NCBI RefSeq assembly: GCF_905175375.1 | Contig: NZ_CAJIMS010000001.1 | Span: 1,054,001 to 1,118,000, forward strand | Direction: 5' to 3' | Length of the DNA: 64,000 nt | Origin: Chryseobacterium aquaeductus | GTDB lineage: Bacteria > Bacteroidota > Bacteroidia > Flavobacteriales > Weeksellaceae | Shown here: positions 9,098-17,233 of the stretch, piece after piece | How positions within the stretch are numbered: position 1 is the first letter of the stretch | How the letters are laid out: every line of letters begins with the position of its first letter | Position numbers and translations under genes: made by a program | The notes under the pieces: model-generated | Database searches by the model: none | The model's input: only the letters and a program-made list of their open reading frames with translations | Told to the model about the DNA's origin: nothing

Positions 9098-9127
9098 CTC
9101 CAACTCTATTGCTCTATCCCTCTATCA

Positions 9128-9547
9128 CTAAACTTTTTCTCCGTTTACATAAACTTCATATCTGATTTCAACATTAGGTTCTAACGTTTTTGAAACTGAA
9201 CAATATTTTTCAAATGATAATTCGGATGCTTTTAAAGCTTTTGCAGGATCAACGGTTCCTTCCAGGAAAAACTTAACCAAGATTGATTTAAATGGTTTTG
9301 CGTCATTAACGGCAATTCTTTCGCCTTCCACTTCAGCTTTAAAATCTGTGATTTCCTGTCTTTGTTTTTTTAGAATAGAAACCACGTCGATTCCGCTGCA
9401 GCCTGCAACAGCCATCAATACACTTTCCATTGGCGAAACACCTTTTGCACCAGGTTGAGAAGTGTTATCTAAAAGAATTGAATTTCCCTGTGAGTTGGTA
9501 CATTCAAATAAAAAATCGTCGTTTATTCGGTTTAATGATATTTTCAT
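9128..9547 (-). CDS. OsmC family peroxiredoxin-like protein
   Basis: OsmC/Ohr proteins reduce organic hydroperoxides with two conserved cysteines. This 139-residue protein has Cys50 in MAVAGCSGIDVV and Cys116 in FEKYCSVSKTLEP, the standard positions, and matches the family length. It resembles the YhfA-like OsmC branch more than Ohr, so peroxidase activity is likely but not certain. It has no signal peptide. A 21-bp-period repeat array lies directly upstream of its start and separates it from the DUF58 gene. Confidence 0.88.
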   Translation of the reverse strand: MKISLNRINDDFLFECTNSQGNSILLDNTSQPGAKGVSPMESVLMAVAGCSGIDVVSILKKQRQEITDFKAEVEGERIAVNDAKPFKSILVKFFLEGTVDPAKALKASELSFEKYCSVSKTLEPNVEIRYEVYVNGEKV

Positions 9548-9556
9548 TGGTATTGA

Positions 9557-9766
9557 TGATTGATTGTTGATTATCGCTTTTTGCTTCTGGACTATGACTT
9601 GTTGCTTTTGAACTATCCCTTGTTGCTTTTGAACTTTGGCTTTTTGCTTTTGGACTGTCGCTTATTGTCTTTGGACTATGGCTTGTTGCATTTGAACTAT
9701 GGCTTATCGCTTTTTGATTGTCGCTTATTGCTTATAGCTTATGGTTTATCACCTACTGCCTATTAC
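9557..9766. repeat. Degenerate tandem array, 21-bp period, about 10 units
   Basis: Successive 21-nt units with a consensus near TTGTTGCTTTTGAACTATGGC begin at 9557, 9578, 9599, 9620, 9641, 9662, 9683, 9704, 9725 and 9746. The best-conserved pair is 9599-9619 and 9620-9640. An open frame (9560-9811, plus strand) crosses it and would encode a Leu-rich seven-residue repeat, as any 21-bp array would; I do not call it a gene. The array fills the space between the OsmC and DUF58 genes. Confidence 0.85.
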
Positions 9767-9770
9767 CTAT

Positions 9771-11093
9771 TTACAAAATTCCTCTCGCTTTTATTTCCAA
9801 ATATTTATTAATCACATCAACATTCAGATTTTCCGGAAGAGTATAAATGGAAAAAATTCCGTATTTTCTCAATTCCTGAATGATGAGTTTTTTCTCAAAT
9901 TCAAATTTTTCTGCGATCACTTCATCATAAATTTCCTGGATACTTTCGGGATTTTTGTGAATGAGTGTCTGCAATTCAGAATTTTTAAAGAACACTACGA
10001 CCAGTAGATGGTTTTTGGCAATTCCTCGAAGGTATTTCATCTGACGGTTCAAAGCGTCTAAAGTTTCAAAATTTGTAAACAGTAAGATCAAACTTCTTTG
10101 ATTTAAAGAATATTTCACATCCTGATACAACCTGTTGAAATCACTTTCAAAAAAATCAGTTTTAATGTTATAAAGCGATTCCGAAATTTTTCTCAACTGT
10201 CCGGATTTATTATCTGCGGCAACTTTATTCTCCGTTTTTTTAGAAAATGTCATCATTCCGGCTCGGTCGCCTTTTTTAAGGATAATATGTGACAAAGCCA
10301 TTGTTGCATTGATGGAATAATCAAGAAGGCTTAAACCTTTGAAAGGTATTTTCATGGTTCTGCCTTTATCAATCAGCATAAAAATACGTTGCGCTTTCTC
10401 ATCCTGAAACTGATTGACCATCAATCGATTGCTTTTCGACGTTGCTTTCCAGTTGATGGTGCGCACATCGTCTCCGGGAACATATTCTTTGATCTGCTCA
10501 AACTCCATCGTGTGCCCGAGCTTTCTGATTTTTTTGATTCCGCCGAGCATAAATTCGTTTTGCAACGCCATCAATTCATACTTTCTTAAATGAATAAATG
10601 ACGGATATGCGGGCAAAAAGGCATCTTTTTGAAAAGTAAACCTTTTTGACACAAAACCTAAAGGTGATGACACAAATATATTTAAAGCTCCAAAATTGTA
10701 TTCCCCTCTTTCTTTCGGCTCAAGAATGTATTGAAAAAGAGTGTTTTTTCCTGATCCGATTTCTTTTTCAATTAAAAAATCTCTCTTTTGAAACTGAAAC
10801 GGTATTTCGTCAATGATTCTTATATTGATTTTAAAACTGTAATTGTTTTTAACATCAACTTTTACCGGATTTTCATCTCCGTTTGATAATTTTTCCGGCA
10901 AAATTCTCTGAGCCAGGACGCCATTTTTCTCTCTGAACAAAAGCAGATAATCTACCATTGCTGCAAGAAAAACCACTAACAAAACAATTTGACCAAGAAT
11001 CATCAGAAATGGAAAGAAAAATGCAAAAACATACAAAATTCCCACTCCGATGAGCGCGAAAAAAAAGCGGTTGTTGATGTATAAGTTTTTCAT
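9771..11093 (-). CDS. DUF58 domain membrane protein
   Basis: A 440-residue protein with two adjacent membrane segments at residues about 10-52, a beta-rich middle, and the DUF58 hallmark EYVPGDDVRTINWKATSK at 203-220, followed by a von Willebrand A-like region (IFMLIDKGRTM). DUF58 proteins are encoded next to MoxR ATPases, as here. Their role is poorly defined; envelope integrity and aerotolerance-type functions have been proposed. It is the last gene of the cluster, after a four-helix-bundle gene inserted between it and moxR. Confidence 0.9.
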   Translation of the reverse strand: MKNLYINNRFFFALIGVGILYVFAFFFPFLMILGQIVLLVVFLAAMVDYLLLFREKNGVLAQRILPEKLSNGDENPVKVDVKNNYSFKINIRIIDEIPFQFQKRDFLIEKEIGSGKNTLFQYILEPKERGEYNFGALNIFVSSPLGFVSKRFTFQKDAFLPAYPSFIHLRKYELMALQNEFMLGGIKKIRKLGHTMEFEQIKEYVPGDDVRTINWKATSKSNRLMVNQFQDEKAQRIFMLIDKGRTMKIPFKGLSLLDYSINATMALSHIILKKGDRAGMMTFSKKTENKVAADNKSGQLRKISESLYNIKTDFFESDFNRLYQDVKYSLNQRSLILLFTNFETLDALNRQMKYLRGIAKNHLLVVVFFKNSELQTLIHKNPESIQEIYDEVIAEKFEFEKKLIIQELRKYGIFSIYTLPENLNVDVINKYLEIKARGIL

Positions 11094-11117
11094 TCTAAGG
11101 TTCTTAGGTTCTAGGTT

Positions 11118-11495
11118 TTAGATTTTAGGAGGCAGGTTTGTTAATTGCTTTAAGGAAGTAATAAGACCGTTTAACATTTTTGAAATTTCAATAATATCTT
11201 GATTTAGTTTTAAAGATTTTTCTTCATCTAAAAAACCAAGATTTTTTGAAATAATTAATTGTGTTTCAACTTCTGCACAACTTCCTCTTGAGATCCTTAG
11301 AAATTGCAAATAATCAAGTACACTTCTCCTCGAATTTCCCTCAGCAATATTAGAAGGAATTGAAACTGTAGCTCTTCTAATTTGAGATACTAAACCATAC
11401 ATTTCAGCTTTAGGAAAAGATTCAGTTTCTTTATAAATTTCTGTAACAAAATTTATAGATTTTTGCCAAACTAAAAGCTCTTTAAAATGCGCCAT
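11118..11495 (-). CDS. Four-helix bundle protein (S23 / 23S rRNA intervening-sequence protein family)
   Basis: A 125-residue all-helical protein with the family pattern: FKELLVWQKSINFVTEIY at the start, then QIRRATVSIPSNIAEGNSR near residues 38-56, and YLQFLRISRGSCAEVETQL. Relatives are encoded in 23S rRNA intervening sequences and, as bAvd, in diversity-generating retroelements, but neither context exists here. The gene interrupts the usually adjacent moxR-DUF58 pair and is bounded by low-complexity repeats (11094-11117 and 11499-11538). Biochemical function unknown. Confidence 0.85.
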   Translation of the reverse strand: MAHFKELLVWQKSINFVTEIYKETESFPKAEMYGLVSQIRRATVSIPSNIAEGNSRRSVLDYLQFLRISRGSCAEVETQLIISKNLGFLDEEKSLKLNQDIIEISKMLNGLITSLKQLTNLPPKI

Positions 11496-11539
11496 ATTGA
11501 AAAACTTATAACTATAATCTGCTACCTAATAACTACAAC

Positions 11540-12571
11540 CTATCTAGGAATTTCTATTCCTTCTAAAATCTGACGGATAATCTCATCGGCAGTCAATCCT
11601 TCCATTTCTCTTTCCGGCGATACAATCACTCTGTGTCTCAAAACTGCATAACTTACTTCTTTAATATCTTCAGGGGTCACAAAATCTCTTCCTCTCAATG
11701 CCGCAAAAGCTTTTGATGCAGTCAACAAGGCCAAACTCGCTCTTGGTGAAGCACCTAAATACAAAAACTGATTTTCTCTAGTGTTGATGATTATTTTAGC
11801 AATATATTCCATCAGTTGAGATTCAACGATGATTTCTTTGACCAATTTTTGATAACTACTCAATTGTTGCGCACTGATGACAGGTTTTACAACGTCAGTT
11901 TTATCAATCTGTCTGCTTTCGTGCTGGTTTTTGATGATGGCAATTTCCTGTTCAAGGTTTGGATAACCTACATTTATTTTGAATAAAAATCTGTCTAGCT
12001 GTGCTTCAGGAAGTCTGTAAGTTCCTTCATGCTCAATCGGGTTTTGGGTTGCTACTACTAAAAAAGGAGTTTCCATCTCGTACTGAGTTCCATCCATTGT
12101 GATTTGCCTTTCTTCCATCACCTCAAATAATGCAGATTGCGTTTTGGCAGGCGAACGGTTGATCTCATCAATCAAAATAAAATTGGAAAAAATCGGACCT
12201 TTTTTAAATTCAAATTCAGAGTTTTTCATGCTGAAAATTGATGTTCCCAAAATATCTGAAGGCATCAAATCCGGCGTAAACTGTATTCTACTGAAGTCTA
12301 CATGAATAGTTTTTGCCAATAGTTTTGCAGTAATTGTTTTCGCAACTCCAGGTACACCTTCAATCAAAACGTGACCGTTTGACAATAATGCAGCCAAAAG
12401 ATGTTCGATCATATCATGCTGACCAACAATAACTTTTGCAATTTCAGATTTTACTTTTTCTAAATTTTCACGCAACTCCGTCATATCGATTCGTGAATGA
12501 AAATCGTTTTCTTTCTTTTCTAAATTAATAGAATTTTGTGGTTCAATATTTTGGTTTTCGAGGTTTTCCAT
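11540..12571 (-). CDS. MoxR family AAA+ ATPase
   Basis: A 343-residue chaperone-like ATPase. Walker A is EGVPGVAKT at 71-79, Walker B is FILIDEINR at 131-139, with sensor motif ATQNPIEHEGTYRLPEAQLDRF, and the C-terminal lid starts around 250. MoxR proteins remodel or activate partner proteins, commonly VWA/DUF58 proteins encoded beside them, which fits the cluster. It is preceded by RAYT B and followed by the four-helix-bundle gene. Cytosolic; the client is not identifiable. Confidence 0.93.
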   Translation of the reverse strand: MENLENQNIEPQNSINLEKKENDFHSRIDMTELRENLEKVKSEIAKVIVGQHDMIEHLLAALLSNGHVLIEGVPGVAKTITAKLLAKTIHVDFSRIQFTPDLMPSDILGTSIFSMKNSEFEFKKGPIFSNFILIDEINRSPAKTQSALFEVMEERQITMDGTQYEMETPFLVVATQNPIEHEGTYRLPEAQLDRFLFKINVGYPNLEQEIAIIKNQHESRQIDKTDVVKPVISAQQLSSYQKLVKEIIVESQLMEYIAKIIINTRENQFLYLGASPRASLALLTASKAFAALRGRDFVTPEDIKEVSYAVLRHRVIVSPEREMEGLTADEIIRQILEGIEIPR

Positions 12572-12590
12572 AATTTGTTTAATTATCTAA

Positions 12591-12653
12591 GCTCCGTAGG
12601 AGCGAAATGTTTGTAGTTCTAGTTTGTAGCGATAAGCGGAGCTCCGGAGGAGC
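12591..12653. repeat. REP palindromes, 3' flank of RAYT B
   Basis: Two hairpins: GCTCCGTAGGAGC (12591-12603) and GCTCCGGAGGAGC (12641-12653), joined by a GAAATGTTTGTAG spacer. The pair recurs in inverted order on the other side of the transposase gene. These words differ completely from the REP set of RAYT A. Confidence 0.8.
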
Positions 12654-12659
12654 GGTACC

Positions 12660-13127
12660 TTAATCATCATAAAATTCAAATACATATTTATTATCGTATT
12701 GTATTTCAAATTTATTTAAAAGTTCAAGATACTCTTCTCTAAAACTCCTCTTTTTATGATGTTGTTCTTGGTTTAGAATATAATTGACAACTTTATCAAT
12801 CTGACTTTTTGAATAAGAAAATGCACCATAACCTTCCTGCCAATTAAATTTTCCGTTAAACCATTTTCCATCGTTAATGAATCTTGAGGAATTAGCTTTA
12901 ATATCACGCACAAAATCTGATATTTTAAGATTCAAACTATTGAATCCAACAAGAAGATGAACGTGATCGGGATTCGCATAAATCGCTAACAATTTATGAT
13001 TACTATTTTTAACTATTCCAGAAATATATTTTTGCAGATCGGCTCTTTTTGAGGCATGAATCAGATTATGTCTTCCCTTTACAGCGAAGATAAATTGAAT
13101 ATAAATCTGAATATATGTATTTGCCAT
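12660..13127 (-). CDS. REP-associated tyrosine transposase (IS200-like Y1, RAYT B)
   Basis: A 155-residue Y1 HUH protein with HVH at residues 55-57 (NPDHVHLLVG) and candidate nucleophile Tyr116 (VVNYILNQEQHH). It has the same fold and length as the 1720-2172 protein but differs widely in sequence, so it is not a recent duplicate. It lies inside the MoxR cluster between the DUF4350 gene and moxR, codirectional with them, and both flanks carry its own hairpin pair. The catalytic residues look intact. Confidence 0.88.
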   Translation of the reverse strand: MANTYIQIYIQFIFAVKGRHNLIHASKRADLQKYISGIVKNSNHKLLAIYANPDHVHLLVGFNSLNLKISDFVRDIKANSSRFINDGKWFNGKFNWQEGYGAFSYSKSQIDKVVNYILNQEQHHKKRSFREEYLELLNKFEIQYDNKYVFEFYDD

Positions 13128-13136
13128 TTCTGTGTC

Positions 13137-13198
13137 GCTCCTATGGAGCTCAATTTATAATTATCTATTTTATCTACAAATGTTCTGCTCCTACGGAG
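13137..13198. repeat. REP palindromes, 5' flank of RAYT B
   Basis: GCTCCTATGGAGC (13137-13149) and GCTCCTACGGAG (13187-13198). Read on the other strand, CTCCGTAGGAGC followed by AGAACATTTGTAGA matches the outer unit of the opposite flank, so the two flanks form an inverted BIME-like pair around the gene. Confidence 0.78.
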
Positions 13199-13212
13199 TT
13201 TTCATCTTAAAT

Positions 13213-14370
13213 TCATCTTATAATTTCATCCAAAAGTCTATTCATTCTGGCCAAATCTTCCTTCATCACGCTTGCGTACGGATCTTGTGCTTTTTTAATT
13301 AACCCAATTGCTTCGTTGATGATTTCAATATTTTTTCCTGTTTTCAACTGAAGTTTTTTAGCAAATTCATCATCTAAATTCTGAGTATCTATTAAAAGAT
13401 CGAGTCTGACTTTATTCAGAAAATACTGTGCTTTTTTTGCCATCATATCATGAAAATCACCTTCCTGCAAATATAGATTACCGATACTTTTCACAAAATC
13501 GACCGATGTATTTTTCAATGGTTCGATAATGGGAACGATGCGCTGTTTTCTTTTTGCATTGAAAAATATAAACAAAATTAATCCTACAAGTAAAAGCCAC
13601 CATGCATATTTCAGAGCAGGATTTCCTAGTATAAAACGCATGAAGAAACGAGATTCTTTCGTATTTGCTTCCACAAACCAAAGTGTTTCTTTATCGTCAA
13701 GATATGAAAAAACATCCTGAGCATATTTCGTATTTCCAGATTTAAGAAGATAATAATTAGTCAGAAAAAGTGGTTCTGAATGAACGAAAATATTTCCTTT
13801 CCCAAATTTTGCTTTGATAAAATTTGCCTGATCTTCATTTTCGTTTTCGACTGTTTTTCCCAATATCTGAACTCCGGGTTTGATGTAAGAAAAACCTTGT
13901 CCTGATGGAAATTTATCTAATTTAATGAAATCGTTCTGATATTTTGTATCCGTTAGTTTTAAAACATTATTGTCTTCAAACGAAATCTGAGAATCGTAAA
14001 AACCAATACTGTCTGAGATTTCTTTTGGCATTTTACTCATAATAACCATCGCATCAGAACCTTTAGAAACTTCATCAAGAATTTTCTTCCAGGATTGGAT
14101 GTCGATATCACTTTCTATCACGACAATATTATGAGGTTTCTTTTTATTCTGGTTGTAATAATCGTAGGCAGTAACATCTATCTTCTGTAAATTATTTTTA
14201 AATAAATTTTTTGCTTCCTGATTAAATACAAACAATCCGAAAGGTGATTTTTCGTTAACATCAAAATTCTTGCGCCAGTCTGTCACCTCTTTTTTGTTAA
14301 CTTCAAACAATGCCAAAATCACCATGATAATGATGAAAATTAAAGCATATATTTTGAAAGTTTTATTCAT
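13213..14370 (-). CDS. DUF4350 domain protein, two membrane segments
   Basis: A 385-residue protein with an N-terminal membrane anchor (residues about 6-23), an extracytoplasmic domain of about 220 residues starting NEKSPFGLFVFNQEAKNLF, a second membrane segment (AWWLLLVGLILFIFFNAKR, about 256-275) and a helical C-terminal tail. DUF4350 proteins are regular members of MoxR/DUF58 clusters; their molecular role is unknown. The domain has a class I glutamine-amidotransferase/ThuA-like flavour by position in the cluster, but I see no catalytic triad. Confidence 0.75.
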   Translation of the reverse strand: MNKTFKIYALIFIIIMVILALFEVNKKEVTDWRKNFDVNEKSPFGLFVFNQEAKNLFKNNLQKIDVTAYDYYNQNKKKPHNIVVIESDIDIQSWKKILDEVSKGSDAMVIMSKMPKEISDSIGFYDSQISFEDNNVLKLTDTKYQNDFIKLDKFPSGQGFSYIKPGVQILGKTVENENEDQANFIKAKFGKGNIFVHSEPLFLTNYYLLKSGNTKYAQDVFSYLDDKETLWFVEANTKESRFFMRFILGNPALKYAWWLLLVGLILFIFFNAKRKQRIVPIIEPLKNTSVDFVKSIGNLYLQEGDFHDMMAKKAQYFLNKVRLDLLIDTQNLDDEFAKKLQLKTGKNIEIINEAIGLIKKAQDPYASVMKEDLARMNRLLDEIIR

Positions 14371-14465
14371 ATGTAATTTTTATTGTTTTTTAAAGGTCAG
14401 ATGGAATCGTGAAATATTTAATGATGTTGATTCCAAATCATGACGATTTCATTTTAAAAATTTAT

Positions 14466-15275
14466 TTAAGGTTTGAATGACTGATATTGCTCTTTAAATT
14501 TAACATAACTTTCCTCGTCGATACTAAACTCGCCATACCAAACATAATCGAAAATATAAGAGAGATTTGAAAATTCGTTTTTTAAATTCGGAACTTTCAA
14601 TTCTGCTACGTAATCTTTATTGGTTTTTTCGGGATTCCAGAGAATGAGTTTTTTATCACTGAGTTTTTTCAGAACAAATAAAAACTGATAACGCACTGCA
14701 GAACGGTAATCTTTTGATCGTTCAAAACTGGCGATACTTTCAGGGAAATTGATTTCGTGAATGTTTTCATGGAGTTCTTCATCATTGATCACCACTTTTT
14801 TATTTCGTTTGCCAAAAATGAAGTTTCCATTTTTTCCGATGATAAATTTAACGATAAAATACAACAGAAAACCGACTAAAAGGATCGCAAAAAGACGAAT
14901 AACTACAGTCGTAATCTGAGCCGAACTTTCTACACTCGTTTCGCCAAAAATACGCTGAATCAGTTTAAAAAGCTTTCTCATCAGCTTATCCCAAAAAGAT
15001 TCTTTGGGTTTTGAAGCGGAGTAATCAAACTCTTCACCTTTGTATCTCGACTTAATGTTTTCTTTAAAACTTTTAGGATATACAGTGTTTTCTGAAACCG
15101 GATTTTCGATCAAAACAGAATCGGCACGATACATATTTTTGTAGTGCCCGGTAATTAAAGAATCTTCGTAGGATTCTTCATAATAATCATCGTAAACAAC
15201 AGTGCTGTCTTCATCCCGTGCTTGTGAAAACCCAAAACAAAATAGAAACAGTATGAAAAAACAGATTTTATTCAT
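14466..15275 (-). CDS. DUF4129 domain exported membrane protein
   Basis: The start at 15275 gives a signal peptide, MNKICFFILFLFCFGFSQA, and overlaps the stop of the upstream gene by 8 bp; an alternative ATG at 15284 adds three residues. An acidic region follows, then a membrane segment near residues 128-150 (VIRLFAILLVGFLLYFIVKF) and a cytoplasmic C-terminal DUF4129 region (RSAVRYQFLFVLKKLSDK). Proteins of this type are encoded with DUF58, MoxR and SpoIIM in many phyla. Function unknown, probably part of an envelope complex. Confidence 0.78.
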   Translation of the reverse strand: MNKICFFILFLFCFGFSQARDEDSTVVYDDYYEESYEDSLITGHYKNMYRADSVLIENPVSENTVYPKSFKENIKSRYKGEEFDYSASKPKESFWDKLMRKLFKLIQRIFGETSVESSAQITTVVIRLFAILLVGFLLYFIVKFIIGKNGNFIFGKRNKKVVINDEELHENIHEINFPESIASFERSKDYRSAVRYQFLFVLKKLSDKKLILWNPEKTNKDYVAELKVPNLKNEFSNLSYIFDYVWYGEFSIDEESYVKFKEQYQSFKP

Positions 15276-16230
15276 TGATGCCAATCGTGTCTATTTCTGC
15301 CAATTCTACTTGTTGATGGAGATCTCTTCTGCTGTCATAATACATCAATCCTGAATTGACATATAGTAGATTTGAAAGAAAAAACGAAACCATCAAAGAA
15401 ATTCCGTATGTTACAAAAAGTAAAATTCCCATCGCTCCTGTAAACGGATTTTGCTCAAAATTACCATCGGGTTCTGTAGTGACCATTGTTGCGAAAAATA
15501 TAATCATCGGAATCATTGTAAAGATGGTAGTAACCACATACAAAATAATTGAAATCACAGTTGTAGAACCCCAGTATTTCCAGTAAGGTGAGTTTTCTCT
15601 TCCATTGATGTAAGAAAATTGTGCTCGTACAGAATAGCTTAAGCTTTCAAAAAAACCTTTATTACTGTTAAAATAATCGTACATCAGAAAAGTAACCACA
15701 TTCATCACTGTAGGAAATACAAATAGCATAATCGGCAAACCAATAATAATCAAAATCATTGCGTAAGACAATCCTAGCAAGATAAATGATACAGGTGTCA
15801 CAATAAAGATCATCCCAAGACAAAGAATCCCTGTTCTTCCGGCGTTGTTTTTAAAATCACTCAGAATATCATCCATTTTAATTCTCTCCTGTCCTGCTAC
15901 CAGTCTTTTTAGATAGAAAACAGGATAGAGATAATTGACGATCATTAACACTGAAAAAATGATAAAAGTGATCATGCCTATTGCAATAAACATTCCTAAA
16001 TTATCTTCAAAATAATTTTCAAGATATGAACTGTTTCCATTAAGATTTGATCCGAAAATCTGCATCAAAACTTCTCTGTAACCAAATATTACCACTACAA
16101 CCAAAAGAATAAGCAAAAGCCCATTCAAAAGGATATAGTTTTTAAAATAATTTTTTCCGTATAATTTGAAAAAAACGAAACTATCGCCGATGAAAGCTCC
16201 GAAATCTCTTTTTTTATAAAACTGCATCAT
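15268..16230 (-). CDS. Polytopic membrane protein of the MoxR cluster
   Basis: A 320-residue protein with about six hydrophobic segments, including LLNGLLLILLVVVVIFGYR (about 34-52), GMFIAIGMITFIIFSVLMIV and ILLFVTYGISLMVSFFLSNLL near the end. It resembles DUF4013/glycerophosphoryl-phosphodiesterase-membrane-domain type helper proteins but I cannot assign a family with certainty. It overlaps both neighbours (17 bp with SpoIIM, 8 bp with DUF4129), so tight translational coupling is likely. The second codon is also Met. Confidence 0.7.
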   Translation of the reverse strand: MMQFYKKRDFGAFIGDSFVFFKLYGKNYFKNYILLNGLLLILLVVVVIFGYREVLMQIFGSNLNGNSSYLENYFEDNLGMFIAIGMITFIIFSVLMIVNYLYPVFYLKRLVAGQERIKMDDILSDFKNNAGRTGILCLGMIFIVTPVSFILLGLSYAMILIIIGLPIMLFVFPTVMNVVTFLMYDYFNSNKGFFESLSYSVRAQFSYINGRENSPYWKYWGSTTVISIILYVVTTIFTMIPMIIFFATMVTTEPDGNFEQNPFTGAMGILLFVTYGISLMVSFFLSNLLYVNSGLMYYDSRRDLHQQVELAEIDTIGINE

Positions 16231-17206
16231 TGGTTTTGGTAAGTATGTTATTTATTTTTTTGTTGACGATAAAGGGATAAACAAAATAATAAAATCCTAT
16301 GATCGTCAAACATCCGAAGATGATGATTAGATTTAAAAATTCAGGCATCTTTAACGCGTGCCTTGTAACGTACCCTTCAATGATTCCTGCACAAATAGTG
16401 AATGGGATGGTACTTAAAAATATCTTAAAAGAATCTTTTAATCCAATTTTCAGAGATTCAAATCTTGATAAGGTTTTTGGAAAAAGTATAGATGTTCCGA
16501 GAATCAATCCGCACATCGCTTCCACTACCATTGCAAAAATTTCGAAAACTCCATGCAGCCAAATTCCTCTTGCACTGTCTTTCAAAGCTCCATAATCATA
16601 GAAAAAATACTGAAACGAACCCAACATTACAGAATTGGAAAGAAGAACGTACAACGAACCAACACCTCCGAAAATTCCGTAGAGATACATTTTTGCTCCT
16701 ACGCCGATGTTATTTAAAGTAATTCCTATCGTGCTGCCCCAAGTAGAGCCGCTTTGGTAAACTCCGACAGCATTTCCTGCTTTTATATTTTCAATCGTGG
16801 TATTCACATAGCTTTCACCCAAAATGATATTCGCAAAATCTTTATCGTAAATTGCTGAAAGAACTCCCATAGAAGTAAAGAGAATAAAAAACACAAATGC
16901 ATACAGCAGATATCTTCTATATTGATACACTAAAAGTGGAACTTCGGTCTTGAAAAAATACAACATCCTGTTTTCTTCCACTCTTTTAGTCTTGTAAATT
17001 TTCTGAAACATCTGAGAAGAAAGATGATTAAGGTAAACTGTCGTATTACTTTTCGGGTAATACGTTTGGGAAAAAGACAGATCATTGATCAGATTGATAT
17101 ACAACGAAGACAGGTCATCAGGATTTTTTTTTATTTTCCCTTGAATAACCTGTTCGATTCCCAACCATTTTTCTTTATTTTGTTTAATAAAATAAACTTC
17201 TCTCAT
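16214..17206 (-). CDS. Stage II sporulation protein M-like membrane protein
   Basis: A SpoIIM-family integral membrane protein. Starting at 17206 (MREVYFIKQNKEKW) gives 330 residues and the usual family start; the longer option at 17242 would run into the divergent RDD gene. Several membrane segments follow residue 95, with the family motif GIWLHGVFEIFAMVVEAMCGLILG. The species does not sporulate; in Bacteroidetes the protein is a standing partner of RDD, DUF58 and MoxR. It is the first gene of the minus-strand cluster and is divergent from RDD with 27 bp between the starts. Confidence 0.85.
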   Translation of the reverse strand: MREVYFIKQNKEKWLGIEQVIQGKIKKNPDDLSSLYINLINDLSFSQTYYPKSNTTVYLNHLSSQMFQKIYKTKRVEENRMLYFFKTEVPLLVYQYRRYLLYAFVFFILFTSMGVLSAIYDKDFANIILGESYVNTTIENIKAGNAVGVYQSGSTWGSTIGITLNNIGVGAKMYLYGIFGGVGSLYVLLSNSVMLGSFQYFFYDYGALKDSARGIWLHGVFEIFAMVVEAMCGLILGTSILFPKTLSRFESLKIGLKDSFKIFLSTIPFTICAGIIEGYVTRHALKMPEFLNLIIIFGCLTIIGFYYFVYPFIVNKKINNILTKTNDAVL

Positions 17207-17233
17207 AATTGTAAGGCTAAAATAATAAAAATT

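Noticed and set aside
9560..9811. Leu-rich 83-codon frame
   Set aside because: It is a by-product of the 21-bp tandem period (21 is a multiple of 3) and runs into the 3' end of the DUF58 gene; no start context or homology supports it.
17024..17233. Upstream extension of the RDD frame
   Set aside because: It is antisense to the SpoIIM gene and unrelated to RDD proteins; the ATG at 17234 gives the family start.
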